From NCBI GenBank assembly GCA_039715055.1, contig JBDLID010000047.1:1-21814 (forward strand): a stretch of 21,814 nt of DNA, written 5' to 3'. This DNA comes from JBDLID01 sp039715055. GTDB lineage: Bacteria; Desulfobacterota; Desulfobulbia; Desulfobulbales; Desulfocapsaceae. The notes beneath the pieces were generated by a model. That model searched no databases. It was not told where the DNA came from and was given only the letters and a program-made list of their open reading frames with translations. Shown here piece by piece: positions 1-6,579 of this stretch; the stretch's first letter is position 1; each line of letters starts with the position of its first letter. The position numbers and the translations under genes are program-made.

Positions 1-462
1 GGCCGGGATGACGCTCTCAAGCTTCATGCCAGATATCTCACCGCCAAGCTCATCCCGCTTGGATTCCGGCGCAGCCAGCAGGTCCTGATCCTGTTTAACG
101 ATATAACGAGACAAAAACAGGCCAGGGATGAGCTCGATGAACACATGCTCAGACTGGAAGAAAAAGTCAGTCATAAAACGGCACGATACAAGGAGATTCA
201 TCTCGAGTTTCAGAAGGAACTCGCCTACCGTAAAAAAATTCAACGAGATCTGGAAAGCGCTCTGGAGCAGGTCAAACAGCTCAGAGGTCTTCTGCCGATC
301 TGTGCCTCCTGCAAAAACATAAGAGACGATAACGGTTACTGGAGCCAGATTGAAGGCTATATTGAAAAACACTCCGATGTGACGTTTACCCACGGCCTCT
401 GTCCCGACTGCGGTAAAAAACTCTACCCCGAGCTATTCGACACCGACATTGAAGAGCCGTGA
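1..462 (+). CDS. PAS-type sensor protein, C-terminal part, with CX2C...CX2C module (partial)
   Basis: The frame is open from the first base, so the gene begins upstream of the window; the ATG at 145 is internal. The first ~40 residues end in an LILFNDITRQKQ stretch, the usual last strand and linker of a PAS domain. A charged coiled coil of ~50 residues follows, then a C-terminal module with LPICASCK, a GYW motif and HGLCPDC, ending in LYPEL. I know this four-cysteine module (two CX2C pairs ~33 residues apart) from the C-termini of PAS and response-regulator proteins of Desulfobacterota; its biochemical role is not established, and metal binding is inferred from the cysteine spacing. No kinase or cyclase domain lies in the visible part. 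The family call is secure; the signal and the output are not visible. Confidence 0.85.
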   Translation, partial: GRDDALKLHARYLTAKLIPLGFRRSQQVLILFNDITRQKQARDELDEHMLRLEEKVSHKTARYKEIHLEFQKELAYRKKIQRDLESALEQVKQLRGLLPICASCKNIRDDNGYWSQIEGYIEKHSDVTFTHGLCPDCGKKLYPELFDTDIEEP

Positions 463-533
463 TCAGGCCAGCGATTTCTGCAATCCATATTTTTCCACCA
501 CGCTTCCATTGCAACTCTGATATCAGCCTGATC
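461..533. repeat. inverted repeat after the PAS gene
   Basis: GATCAGGC at 461-468, overlapping the stop codon, is matched by GCCTGATC at 526-533 with a 57-base loop. It has no U-tract and the loop is long, so a terminator role is doubtful. Confidence 0.3.
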
Positions 534-561
534 TAAAATCACACCATCACCCAAAAAAAAC

Positions 562-667
562 GTAACTATTCAGCAAGAAGAACAAATTTCTCAAGGTACC
601 CTTCAGATATGCTCAGGTAAGCGAAGACTCCGAGATGGGCGAAGATGGAGTGCAGCTCAATAGTTAC
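562..667. repeat. 106-bp MITE-like repeat, copy 1
   Basis: The left end GTAACTATTCAGC (562-574) is the inverted repeat of the right end GCTCAATAGTTAC (655-667) with one mismatch. The right ~34 bases, including AAGATGGAGTGCAGCT, also occur in copy 2 at 14467-14572, which has exactly the same length. The interiors of the two copies hardly match. GTAA ends recall IS66-type termini, but no transposase is present. The flanks AAAAAAAC and AAAACAAC match at 7 of 8 bases; these are A-rich, so a target duplication is uncertain. It is probably a non-autonomous element or an IS remnant. Confidence 0.65.
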
Positions 668-723
668 AAAACAACAAGCATGATGCCGACTCAAGCCGTG
701 TATTGTGCGAAACCGTCCACTGC

Positions 724-751
724 TTGACTGGCGGATTATCGAAGTGATAAA
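724..751 (+). promoter_or_regulatory. putative sigma-70 promoter for the gene at 795
   Basis: TTGACT (724-729, 5 of 6 to the -35 consensus) is followed after 16 bases by GATAAA (746-751, 4 of 6 to the -10). Transcription would begin near 758, downstream of the ATG-less start at 705, which supports the start at 795. Confidence 0.45.
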
Positions 752-794
752 ATTGGTGAGTAAGATATCATCACCCTACAGAGGAGGAGTACGC

Positions 795-1142
795 ATGCCG
801 TTGAGATATTTCCCGGAAGCAGTGAAGGAGTTTGCTCTTCAGGTTTACCAGAAGCCAAAAAATATTGAAGACCTGTCTCTTACCCATGTCGCCTTTACGG
901 GCACGCCGCAAAAGCACCTGCACGACCCGGACAAAGTCGTCCTCGTCATCGACCCTTACAGCAGCAATCTATCCTATTATGAATTTAACAACTGTGATAT
1001 TTCCTTTGTCGAGAAATTGAGCAATACCGTTGATCCAGAGGGCAATGTCCTGCCCATCATGCGACTGTGGGTCAAAAAAAATTCCATTGGAACTCACTGC
1101 AACCCTTTTGTGGTTGCCGACACAATCCGCAGAGGTCCATAA
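795..1142 (+). CDS. small conserved-type protein of unknown function (115 aa)
   Basis: I place the start at the ATG at 795 because GAGGAGGAG (781-789) is an excellent ribosome binding site just upstream; the frame can be extended to 705, but that start has no such site and lies before a likely promoter. The protein is soluble, with no signal peptide or membrane segment. It contains a LTHVAFTGTPQKHLHDPDK stretch, a hydrophobic VVLVIDPYS strand and a C-terminal VKKNSIGTHCNPFVVADT segment. It resembles small proteins I remember from sulfate reducers that carry an 'inorganic pyrophosphatase Ppa' label. That name should not be trusted here, since the family I pyrophosphatase acidic motif is absent. 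Codon use and the strong ribosome binding site indicate a real gene; the function is unknown. It appears monocistronic. Confidence 0.65.
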   Translation: MPLRYFPEAVKEFALQVYQKPKNIEDLSLTHVAFTGTPQKHLHDPDKVVLVIDPYSSNLSYYEFNNCDISFVEKLSNTVDPEGNVLPIMRLWVKKNSIGTHCNPFVVADTIRRGP

Positions 1143-1523
1143 ACCAATCACAATGACATAATGAAGCCGGAAATCGGTCACACTTTCAGCTCTTAGCCCA
1201 TATTTTTCATCAGGATCGTTATGGGACAGGGAGGTATTGTGGAACCGACCCATGCGGTTGCCAGACGTCCCCTGACTACGGACATAAACGCTCTTGGGAT
1301 GCATACTTTCAGGCTACCTTCAACATGTCGAGAATGGATTTCAAGCGCAACGAAGAATCACCGGCTTCGTAATCAATTCTGGTGAAAAATGCGGGTCAAC
1401 TCCCGACCTTCAATTTTGACTTCATCAGCTCTTCCTCTGCCTGCCCTTCCATTTATTTTGCCACGCTTTTGGGCCCGCTTGTTGCATTTAATAAAAATAA
1501 AAGCAGTAATCAGCCTGAAAACA
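1143..1523. other. intergenic stretch without a supported gene
   Basis: About 380 bases separate the small gene from the first operator site. The only open frame with a plausible start is a 54-codon one at 1221-1385 (+), with AGGA a few bases upstream. Its product is rich in Arg and Thr and matches no family I know. The antisense frame over 969-1304 is a shadow of the 795-1142 gene and its flank. No clear terminator was found. Confidence 0.4.
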
Positions 1524-1537
1524 CCACACAACTGTTG
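1524..1537. promoter_or_regulatory. operator-like dyad, locus 1 site 1
   Basis: CCACA-CAAC-TGTTG fits C(A/C)ACA-N4-TGT(T/G)G exactly. It is the most upstream of three such sites before the histidine kinase gene, centred about 80 bases before the likely transcription start. The binder is inferred to be the Fis-type domain of the activator at 4449-6260. Confidence 0.6.
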
Positions 1538-1540
1538 CAG

Positions 1541-1562
1541 TTTGCCACAATTGTGTGGCAAA
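1541..1562. promoter_or_regulatory. operator-like dyad, locus 1 site 2 (strongest palindrome)
   Basis: The core CCACA-ATTG-TGTGG (1545-1558) is extended by TTTG and CAAA to a 9-bp perfect inverted repeat, TTTGCCACA (1541-1549) with TGTGGCAAA (1554-1562). Its centre lies 21 bp from site 1, two helical turns, so a bound protein would sit on the same DNA face. Confidence 0.7.
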
Positions 1563-1575
1563 ATCATATGCGAGA

Positions 1576-1589
1576 CAACATAACTGTGG
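1576..1589. promoter_or_regulatory. operator-like dyad, locus 1 site 3, over the -35 region
   Basis: CAACA-TAAC-TGTGG fits the dyad rule exactly. Its centre is 31 bp (about three turns) from site 2. It covers where the -35 element of the TATAAT promoter would be, so binding should hinder RNA polymerase; autorepression of the regulatory operon is the simplest inference. Confidence 0.6.
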
Positions 1590-1598
1590 CATGGCAAT

Positions 1599-1604
1599 TA
1601 TAAT
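1599..1604 (+). promoter_or_regulatory. -10 element of the regulatory operon promoter
   Basis: A perfect TATAAT lies 29 bases before the kinase start. No good -35 hexamer exists at 16-18 bp; the best window (CAACAT or ACAACA) falls inside operator site 3. This is a sigma-70 promoter with a weak -35, transcription starting near 1611. Confidence 0.5.
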
Positions 1605-1632
1605 CCTCTCATTGATTACAAAATACTAGAAG

Positions 1633-3684
1633 ATGATGGATAATGAACACAACAGGATGATTGAACTGACAAAACGAAGAAACAGTCTGTTGCGTGCAAT
1701 CAGTGAACTCAATACCGAGGAAACTGACAAAAAAGATATTTTCGCGATACTCAACAGATGTTGTTCAATCCTGCTTGAAAACTCAAAGTACTGTCTTGTC
1801 TGGTCTGGAAAAAAGGATGATGATAATCTTGGCATTACCCCCATCACCGCTCTGACTTCAGCAGCAGTTACAGCCCAGACCTGCCTCGATCTCGTTGAGC
1901 AGGTCTTGACAGATATGCAGGAATCCAACCCGGCGGCCAGGGCCCTTGCCCTTGACAAACCGGTGATCATCCAGGACATCTCAAAAGAAGACAACTCCTC
2001 ACCGATCCGTGAGCTGGCTGAGAAAACCCACTTCAACTCTTACAGCGCCTGGCCTCTTTCCTATAATGATAAGCAGTACGGGGTGCTGGTCATTCACTCC
2101 TCGGAAACCAATGGCTTTCCCGAAGAAGACATCGACTTTCTCACCACCGTCATCGCCGACATCACCCTGGCCCTTTATGCCCATGACGCCACGGTTGCCC
2201 TGCAGTTTGAACACGATTTCAATCGTGAAATAGTCGACTCTGTTCAAGCCCTGATGGTCTCAGTGACTCCCTGCGGCAGAATCCTCAGCTTCAATCCGGA
2301 AGCTGAGAAAGTGACCGGGTTCATCCAGGAAAATGTAAAAGATAAATACTGGGTGGATGTTCTTCTTGCCCCGGCCAACCGGCGTGAATACCAGCAGATG
2401 TTTTCCAATATTCTCAAGGGAAGCGGCAATGGTATGCATTTTCGTGCAGAACTTGAGACCATTAACGGGAAGCAGCGGATCATTGATTGGCATGGCTCCA
2501 TCAAACCCGATATCGAAAAAGGCAAAGTGGGTATGGTCCTTTTCGGTATCGACATCACCGACCAGATGGAAACCGATCTGGCCCTGAACCGGGCCATTGC
2601 CAAATGGGAAAACATTTTCTCCACCATCCAGGACCCTGCACTCATCGTCACCCACCAGGGTATTATTCGTGACGCCAATCACGCCACCTTTACAGCTGCC
2701 CGTAAAGACCCTGAAGAAATCATCGGCCAGTCTGTGTGCACAATACTGCACGGTGGCAGACCCGAGGGCAGCGACTGTCCACTTGAGACCCATCTGACCA
2801 CCGGGGTCAGTCGTATTGTCCAGACCGAACTCCGTGGCCTGCACGGCAATTATCTTCTCACCATCAGCCCGTTAAACCAGGCGGAGTACAGGGAGAAACT
2901 TACCCTGCTGGTGGCCCGTGATCTCACAGAAGAGGAACTGATGAAGGCCGAGGCAATGCGCGCAGCCCAACTGGCCTCCATAGGAGAACTGGCCGCAGGC
3001 GTTGCCCACGAAATCAACAACCCGATCAACGGCATCATCAACTATGCCCAGATGTTGAGTGATCTGGCAAAGGACGATACAGGCCAGGACATAGTTCAAC
3101 GCATTATCGTCGAGTCCAAGAGGATCTCAGCCATTGTCCACAACCTGCTGGACTTTTCCCATAACAGCGAAGGGGACCCGGAACCAGTGGAGATTGCCGC
3201 CCTGCTCGAAGACTGCATCAGTCTCGTTGGACACCAGTTGAAAAAAGATCACATCACCATCGAAACCAACCTTCAGCCCTCACTGCCAAGGGCGATGTGC
3301 AACGGCCAGCAGATCCAGCAGGTCATCCTCAACATTCTCAGCAACAGTCGGTATGCGCTCAACCAGCGATATAAAAATTTATCGCCTGAAAAACGCATCC
3401 TCATCAGCGGTGAACCTGTTATCCATGCTGATCAATCCCGTGTCCGTATCACTATTACCGATTACGGCACCGGCATCGAGTCGCACATCATGGATCGAAT
3501 TTTTGACCCCTTTTTTTCCACCAAACCCACCGGTGACGGAACCGGTCTCGGCCTCAGCATCAGCCACGGTCTGATGCAGGACAATAACGGTTTTCTCCGA
3601 ATCAAAAGTGAAGTCGGTAAACAAACCTCATTGATCCTTGACCTGCCCGCCATCGAAAACGGAGGAATGCTCCATGAACGCTAG
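1633..3684 (+). CDS. cytosolic GAF-PAS-PAS sensor histidine kinase
   Basis: This 683-residue protein has no membrane segment, so it should sense a cytoplasmic signal. Order: GAF-like domain ~25-190, PAS ~196-315, PAS ~317-435, dimerisation/phosphoacceptor domain with AGVAHEINNPINGIINY (His459), and an ATPase domain with the N box (Asn567 and Asn571), G1 box DYGTGI (from Asp610) and GTGLGLSIS. All catalytic elements are intact. The second PAS has C369 and C382 in an SVCTILHGG...SDCP context, a Cys-containing PAS subtype I associate with anaerobes; redox or metal sensing is only a suggestion. ATG codons stand at 1633 and 1636 behind a weak AGAAG site. The gene overlaps the next by 11 bases. Its likely partner is the response regulator two genes on, which it should phosphorylate at Asp59. 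Confidence 0.92.
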   Translation: MMDNEHNRMIELTKRRNSLLRAISELNTEETDKKDIFAILNRCCSILLENSKYCLVWSGKKDDDNLGITPITALTSAAVTAQTCLDLVEQVLTDMQESNPAARALALDKPVIIQDISKEDNSSPIRELAEKTHFNSYSAWPLSYNDKQYGVLVIHSSETNGFPEEDIDFLTTVIADITLALYAHDATVALQFEHDFNREIVDSVQALMVSVTPCGRILSFNPEAEKVTGFIQENVKDKYWVDVLLAPANRREYQQMFSNILKGSGNGMHFRAELETINGKQRIIDWHGSIKPDIEKGKVGMVLFGIDITDQMETDLALNRAIAKWENIFSTIQDPALIVTHQGIIRDANHATFTAARKDPEEIIGQSVCTILHGGRPEGSDCPLETHLTTGVSRIVQTELRGLHGNYLLTISPLNQAEYREKLTLLVARDLTEEELMKAEAMRAAQLASIGELAAGVAHEINNPINGIINYAQMLSDLAKDDTGQDIVQRIIVESKRISAIVHNLLDFSHNSEGDPEPVEIAALLEDCISLVGHQLKKDHITIETNLQPSLPRAMCNGQQIQQVILNILSNSRYALNQRYKNLSPEKRILISGEPVIHADQSRVRITITDYGTGIESHIMDRIFDPFFSTKPTGDGTGLGLSISHGLMQDNNGFLRIKSEVGKQTSLILDLPAIENGGMLHER

Positions 3685-4411
3685 GAACCGCTTGTTTTCC
3701 AACACATCTATTCTCTTCATTATCACCGCCGCACTTCTCATTCTGCTCAACAACCTGACCCGCAGCGGCACGGAACTGCCCACGACTCTGCTGACCTTTC
3801 TTCTCCTTGGAATTCTGCTCACGACAAGCCTCTACCTCTGTACCAGGGAACTGAAAATAGAACAGGAAAAAAATGTAAACTATCGAACCCGACTCAAGGC
3901 TTCGGAAGAAGAACTCGAGGATATTCAGCGCAGTCATGAAGAGACCGTTGAACGAAGGACCTTTGAAATTTCAGTGGTCAATGCCTCGCTGAACCGTGAG
4001 ATCGCTGAACGCATCCAGGCGGAAAATGAAACCAAGGCATTGCAGCAGCAGATGGAGCTGATTCTTGAATCTGCCGGGGAGGGTATTTTCGGTCTCGATA
4101 CAGACGGCAAGGTGACCTTTATCAACAAGGCAGCCTCGCTGATGCTTGGCTGGGAACCGGAAGAGATCGTCGGCGGCTCGCACCACGACCTGGTCCACCA
4201 CAGCCATCCTGACGGCAGCCACTATCCGGTGGAAGAGTGTCCTATTCACCAGGCCTATAAGGACGGCAAGGTCCACTTCGGTTCCAACGAGGTATTCTGG
4301 ACCAGGGATGACACCGGCTTCAAAGTAGAGTACACCTCGACACCAATTGTCGAAAAAACTAAAATCCGCGGCGCCGTGGTTGTTTTCCGGGACGCCAACA
4401 CCTTTGTCTGA
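3674..4411 (+). CDS. membrane-anchored PAS protein without output domain (245 aa)
   Basis: I choose the ATG at 3674 because GGAGG (3661-3665) is correctly spaced; the frame is open to 3638 but has no such site there. Two membrane helices (~9-26 and ~38-56) are followed by a long charged coiled coil (~60-130) and one PAS domain (~125-240) that ends at the chain terminus in VVVFRDAN. The PAS holds an HSHPDGSHYPVEECPIH motif with Cys189, another Cys-bearing PAS subtype. No phosphoacceptor, ATPase, cyclase or EAL/GGDEF domain is present. It overlaps the kinase gene by 11 bases, so the two should be made together. I infer a membrane sensor or adaptor that passes a signal to the soluble kinase or to the activator. 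The function beyond the PAS fold is unknown. Confidence 0.85.
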   Translation: MNARNRLFSNTSILFIITAALLILLNNLTRSGTELPTTLLTFLLLGILLTTSLYLCTRELKIEQEKNVNYRTRLKASEEELEDIQRSHEETVERRTFEISVVNASLNREIAERIQAENETKALQQQMELILESAGEGIFGLDTDGKVTFINKAASLMLGWEPEEIVGGSHHDLVHHSHPDGSHYPVEECPIHQAYKDGKVHFGSNEVFWTRDDTGFKVEYTSTPIVEKTKIRGAVVVFRDANTFV

Positions 4412-4448
4412 ACCCCAACATCCACTGATGAAATATTCGGGCTAATCC

Positions 4449-6260
4449 ATGGACAATATCAACACCACCACACCCATCCTGATCATCGATGACGAGGAGA
4501 GTCTCAGGCATACGTTCCAGTTCTTTCTCAGTCGTGAAGGATACGGACCGGTGGTCACCGTTGCCTCCTTCGAAGAAGGGGTGAGCGCCATCAATGACTC
4601 CTCCTACGATCTGATTATCAGCGATATTGTTCTGGAAGGTGCCTCCGGAATTGATTTTCTCAAACGGGTCCGGGAGCTTGGCATCGACTGTCCGGTAATC
4701 ATGATCACAGGTTACCCCAACGTGGATACCGCCGCGGAAGCGGTTCGACTGGGAGCCTTTGATTACATCCCCAAACCGGTGGAAAAGGACCAGCTGCTCC
4801 GCACCGTCCGCCTGGCCGTCCAGCAACGTCGCCTGATCACAGAAAAACAACGGGCTGAAAAAGAGAGGGAACAGTACCAGCTCTTTCTCGACACACTGTT
4901 CAAGAGTGTCACCGATGCCATTATCACCCTTGACCGGGAGCTCACCATCCAACGGATGAACCCGGCCGCTAAAATGCTGTTCAATATCCTCCAGCCGGCC
5001 ATCAGGGAAGGGCAAAACATCGGACTGGTCTGTGAAGAAAACGAATTCAGACCTCTAAAAGATGACATCCTCAGTGTTCTTAAAAACGGCAAAGAGATCG
5101 TCGAGCACCGGATAGAGTGTAAGGGACAGGGTTCCACTGTAAAAATTCTCTCCATCTGCACCTCACCGCTCAATGTTGACCCCAACGATCCCAACGGCGT
5201 GGTTATGGTGATTCGTGACATGACTTCCGGTGGATTACGGACGGCTGGAAGACGGGATCGTTTTCACCGCTTCATCGGTGGTTCAAGTACTATGCAGATG
5301 GTCTACAACACAATTGAAAACGTAGGACGAGTCGACGCATCGGTGCTTATCACCGGTGAATCCGGCACCGGTAAAGAGCTGGCTGCAGAGGCACTGCACC
5401 TTGAAAGTCTGCGCAAAAACCGCCCGCTGGTCAAGGTCGACTGCACCGCCATCCCTGAGAATCTGCTGGAAAGTGAGCTCTTCGGCCACAAACGGGGCTC
5501 CTTTACCGGTGCGGATCAGGATAGAATGGGCAGAATACTGCAGGCCGACGGCGGTACTCTCTTTCTCGATGAAATCGGTGATATTTCCACCATGATGCAG
5601 CTGCGCCTGCTGCGTTTTCTCCAGGAAAAGACCTTCTATCCAGTGGGCCGAGACACCCCCATCCAGGTGGACGTGCGGGTCATTGCCGCCACCAATGTGG
5701 ATCTTAAGGAAAAAGTGCGTCAGGGCAAATTCCGGGAAGATCTCTACTTCCGCCTGCGGGTGATCGATGTGATCCTCCCGGCCCTGCGCGAGCGTGATGG
5801 CGACATCACCCTGCTTGCCGATTACTTTGTCAAAAACTTTGCAGCAAAACTCGACAAACCGGTCACCGGCATTTCCGACAATGCACTTCAGGTCCTGGAA
5901 CAGCACCGCTGGCCTGGAAATGTAAGGGAACTGGAGCACGTCATTGAGCGGGCAGCCATACTCTGCCAGGGAACGACCATTACATCAGAAAATCTTTCCA
6001 AGGACATCCTGGCCTATGAAAGCCTCCCCGATACCCCACTTCAACCGGCGGCTGCCACCTTTGAAACCAGTGACAATTCCCGCCCCTTTCAGGCTGAAAA
6101 TGACAGGGACCAGTCCACCGCAGAAAAAATCCTGACCACTCTGCAGAAGTGCGGCGGCAACAAAGCCAAGGCCGCAAGATTGCTCGGCATCGACCGTTCC
6201 ACCCTCTATCGCAAGATCCGTGAACTGCAGATTGACCTGTCTGTTATTTCACTTGAGTAG
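4449..6260 (+). CDS. NtrC-type sigma-54 activator, REC-PAS-AAA+-Fis
   Basis: This 603-residue response regulator should activate sigma-54 promoters. The receiver domain (~8-125) has the acidic pair in IIDDEES, phosphoacceptor Asp59 in ISDIVLEG, Thr in MITGYP and Lys in IPKPVE. A PAS domain follows (~145-258), which is unusual between REC and AAA+. The AAA+ domain has Walker A GESGTGKE (303-310, Lys309), the sigma-54 contact loop as GSFTGA (350-355; consensus GAFTGA, Ser at position 2 being a tolerated variant) and Walker B LFLDEIG (Asp374, Glu375). The C-terminus is a Fis-type helix-turn-helix with GGNKAKAARLLGIDRSTLYRK. It is the third gene of the sensor operon, 37 bases after the PAS gene. 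Likely targets are the two -24/-12 promoters of this window through the 14-bp dyads. Confidence 0.95.
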   Translation: MDNINTTTPILIIDDEESLRHTFQFFLSREGYGPVVTVASFEEGVSAINDSSYDLIISDIVLEGASGIDFLKRVRELGIDCPVIMITGYPNVDTAAEAVRLGAFDYIPKPVEKDQLLRTVRLAVQQRRLITEKQRAEKEREQYQLFLDTLFKSVTDAIITLDRELTIQRMNPAAKMLFNILQPAIREGQNIGLVCEENEFRPLKDDILSVLKNGKEIVEHRIECKGQGSTVKILSICTSPLNVDPNDPNGVVMVIRDMTSGGLRTAGRRDRFHRFIGGSSTMQMVYNTIENVGRVDASVLITGESGTGKELAAEALHLESLRKNRPLVKVDCTAIPENLLESELFGHKRGSFTGADQDRMGRILQADGGTLFLDEIGDISTMMQLRLLRFLQEKTFYPVGRDTPIQVDVRVIAATNVDLKEKVRQGKFREDLYFRLRVIDVILPALRERDGDITLLADYFVKNFAAKLDKPVTGISDNALQVLEQHRWPGNVRELEHVIERAAILCQGTTITSENLSKDILAYESLPDTPLQPAAATFETSDNSRPFQAENDRDQSTAEKILTTLQKCGGNKAKAARLLGIDRSTLYRKIRELQIDLSVISLE

Positions 6261-6313
6261 TATTACACTGCTGCCCCCTGTCCTGATCCTCCACCACCAC
6301 TCTCACCACAATC

Positions 6314-6360
6314 CGTCACAAGTGTTGCAACAGATCTGTTGTATTTCAACACTTGTGTAG
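6314..6360. promoter_or_regulatory. operator cluster (putative enhancer) of the redox operon
   Basis: Three copies of the dyad are packed here: CGTCA-CAAG-TGTTG (6314-6327, degenerate left arm), CAACA-GATC-TGTTG (6328-6341, perfect 14-bp palindrome) and CAACA-CTTG-TGTAG (6347-6360, one mismatch). In addition ACAAGTGTTG (6318-6327) is the inverted repeat of CAACACTTGT (6347-6356). Their centres lie roughly 155 to 190 bases before the predicted sigma-54 start, a normal enhancer distance. They lie just downstream of the activator gene. Confidence 0.65.
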
Positions 6361-6397
6361 CTCTTCACCCCTGAGCATAAATCATCCCCCCGCCAGA

Positions 6398-6447
6398 GAC
6401 AGCTGTCACAGCTTTACAAAATTTAACGCATAATCAGATAGTTAAAT
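6398..6447. repeat. further dyads between enhancer and promoter
   Basis: A perfect palindrome GACAGCTGTC (6398-6407) and an inverted repeat ATTTAAC (6421-6427) / GTTAAAT (6441-6447) lie between the enhancer cluster and the promoter. The A+T-rich part could be where DNA is bent by IHF, but I see no good IHF consensus. Confidence 0.35.
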
Positions 6448-6481
6448 ATCAAAACATCTGTTTTTCACCCTCTTTCTCCCC

Positions 6482-6498
6482 TGGCATCCTATGTGCAA
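6482..6498 (+). promoter_or_regulatory. sigma-54 (-24/-12) promoter of the redox operon
   Basis: CTGGCATCCTATGTGCAA has GG at 6483-6484 and GC at 6495-6496 separated by exactly ten bases, with TGGCA and TGCA flanks as in the RpoN consensus. Transcription should begin near 6508. A second promoter in this window (14828-14845) is nearly identical. Confidence 0.85.
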
Positions 6499-6521
6499 TC
6501 TTTCTGGTCAAAGTGGATAGG

Positions 6522-6540
6522 TTGTTCGCTATCGGAACAA
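6522..6540 (+). repeat. leader hairpin in the redox operon transcript
   Basis: TTGTTC (6522-6527) pairs with GAACAA (6535-6540) across a 7-base loop, shortly after the predicted start of transcription. It may stabilise the 5' end; nothing more can be said. Confidence 0.3.
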
Positions 6541-6579
6541 GGGATGTCCCCTCGTTTCCAACGGACCACTGGAGAAATG

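Noticed and set aside
705..794. Upstream start of the 115-residue protein
   Set aside because: No ribosome binding site, and it precedes a plausible promoter; GAGGAGGAG before the ATG at 795 decides the start.
1221..1385. 54-codon open frame in the gap before the operators
   Set aside because: Only a weak AGGA before the start and no recognisable similarity; kept as a note under the intergenic entry.
1586..1606. A sigma-54-like TGGCA upstream of the histidine kinase
   Set aside because: Two TGGCA runs occur, but neither has GC ten bases after its GG; TATAAT in the same place favours sigma-70.
2244..2844. Long antisense frames opposite the histidine kinase (also opposite ftsH, the activator and the carbamoyltransferase)
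   Set aside because: They lie wholly within genes with clear domains and follow from codon bias in the sense strand.
6493..6579. Upstream GTG start for the transposase-like gene
   Set aside because: The GTG lies inside the -12 region of the promoter, upstream of the predicted transcript start. The ATG at 6580 has a correct ribosome binding site and begins where the family similarity begins.
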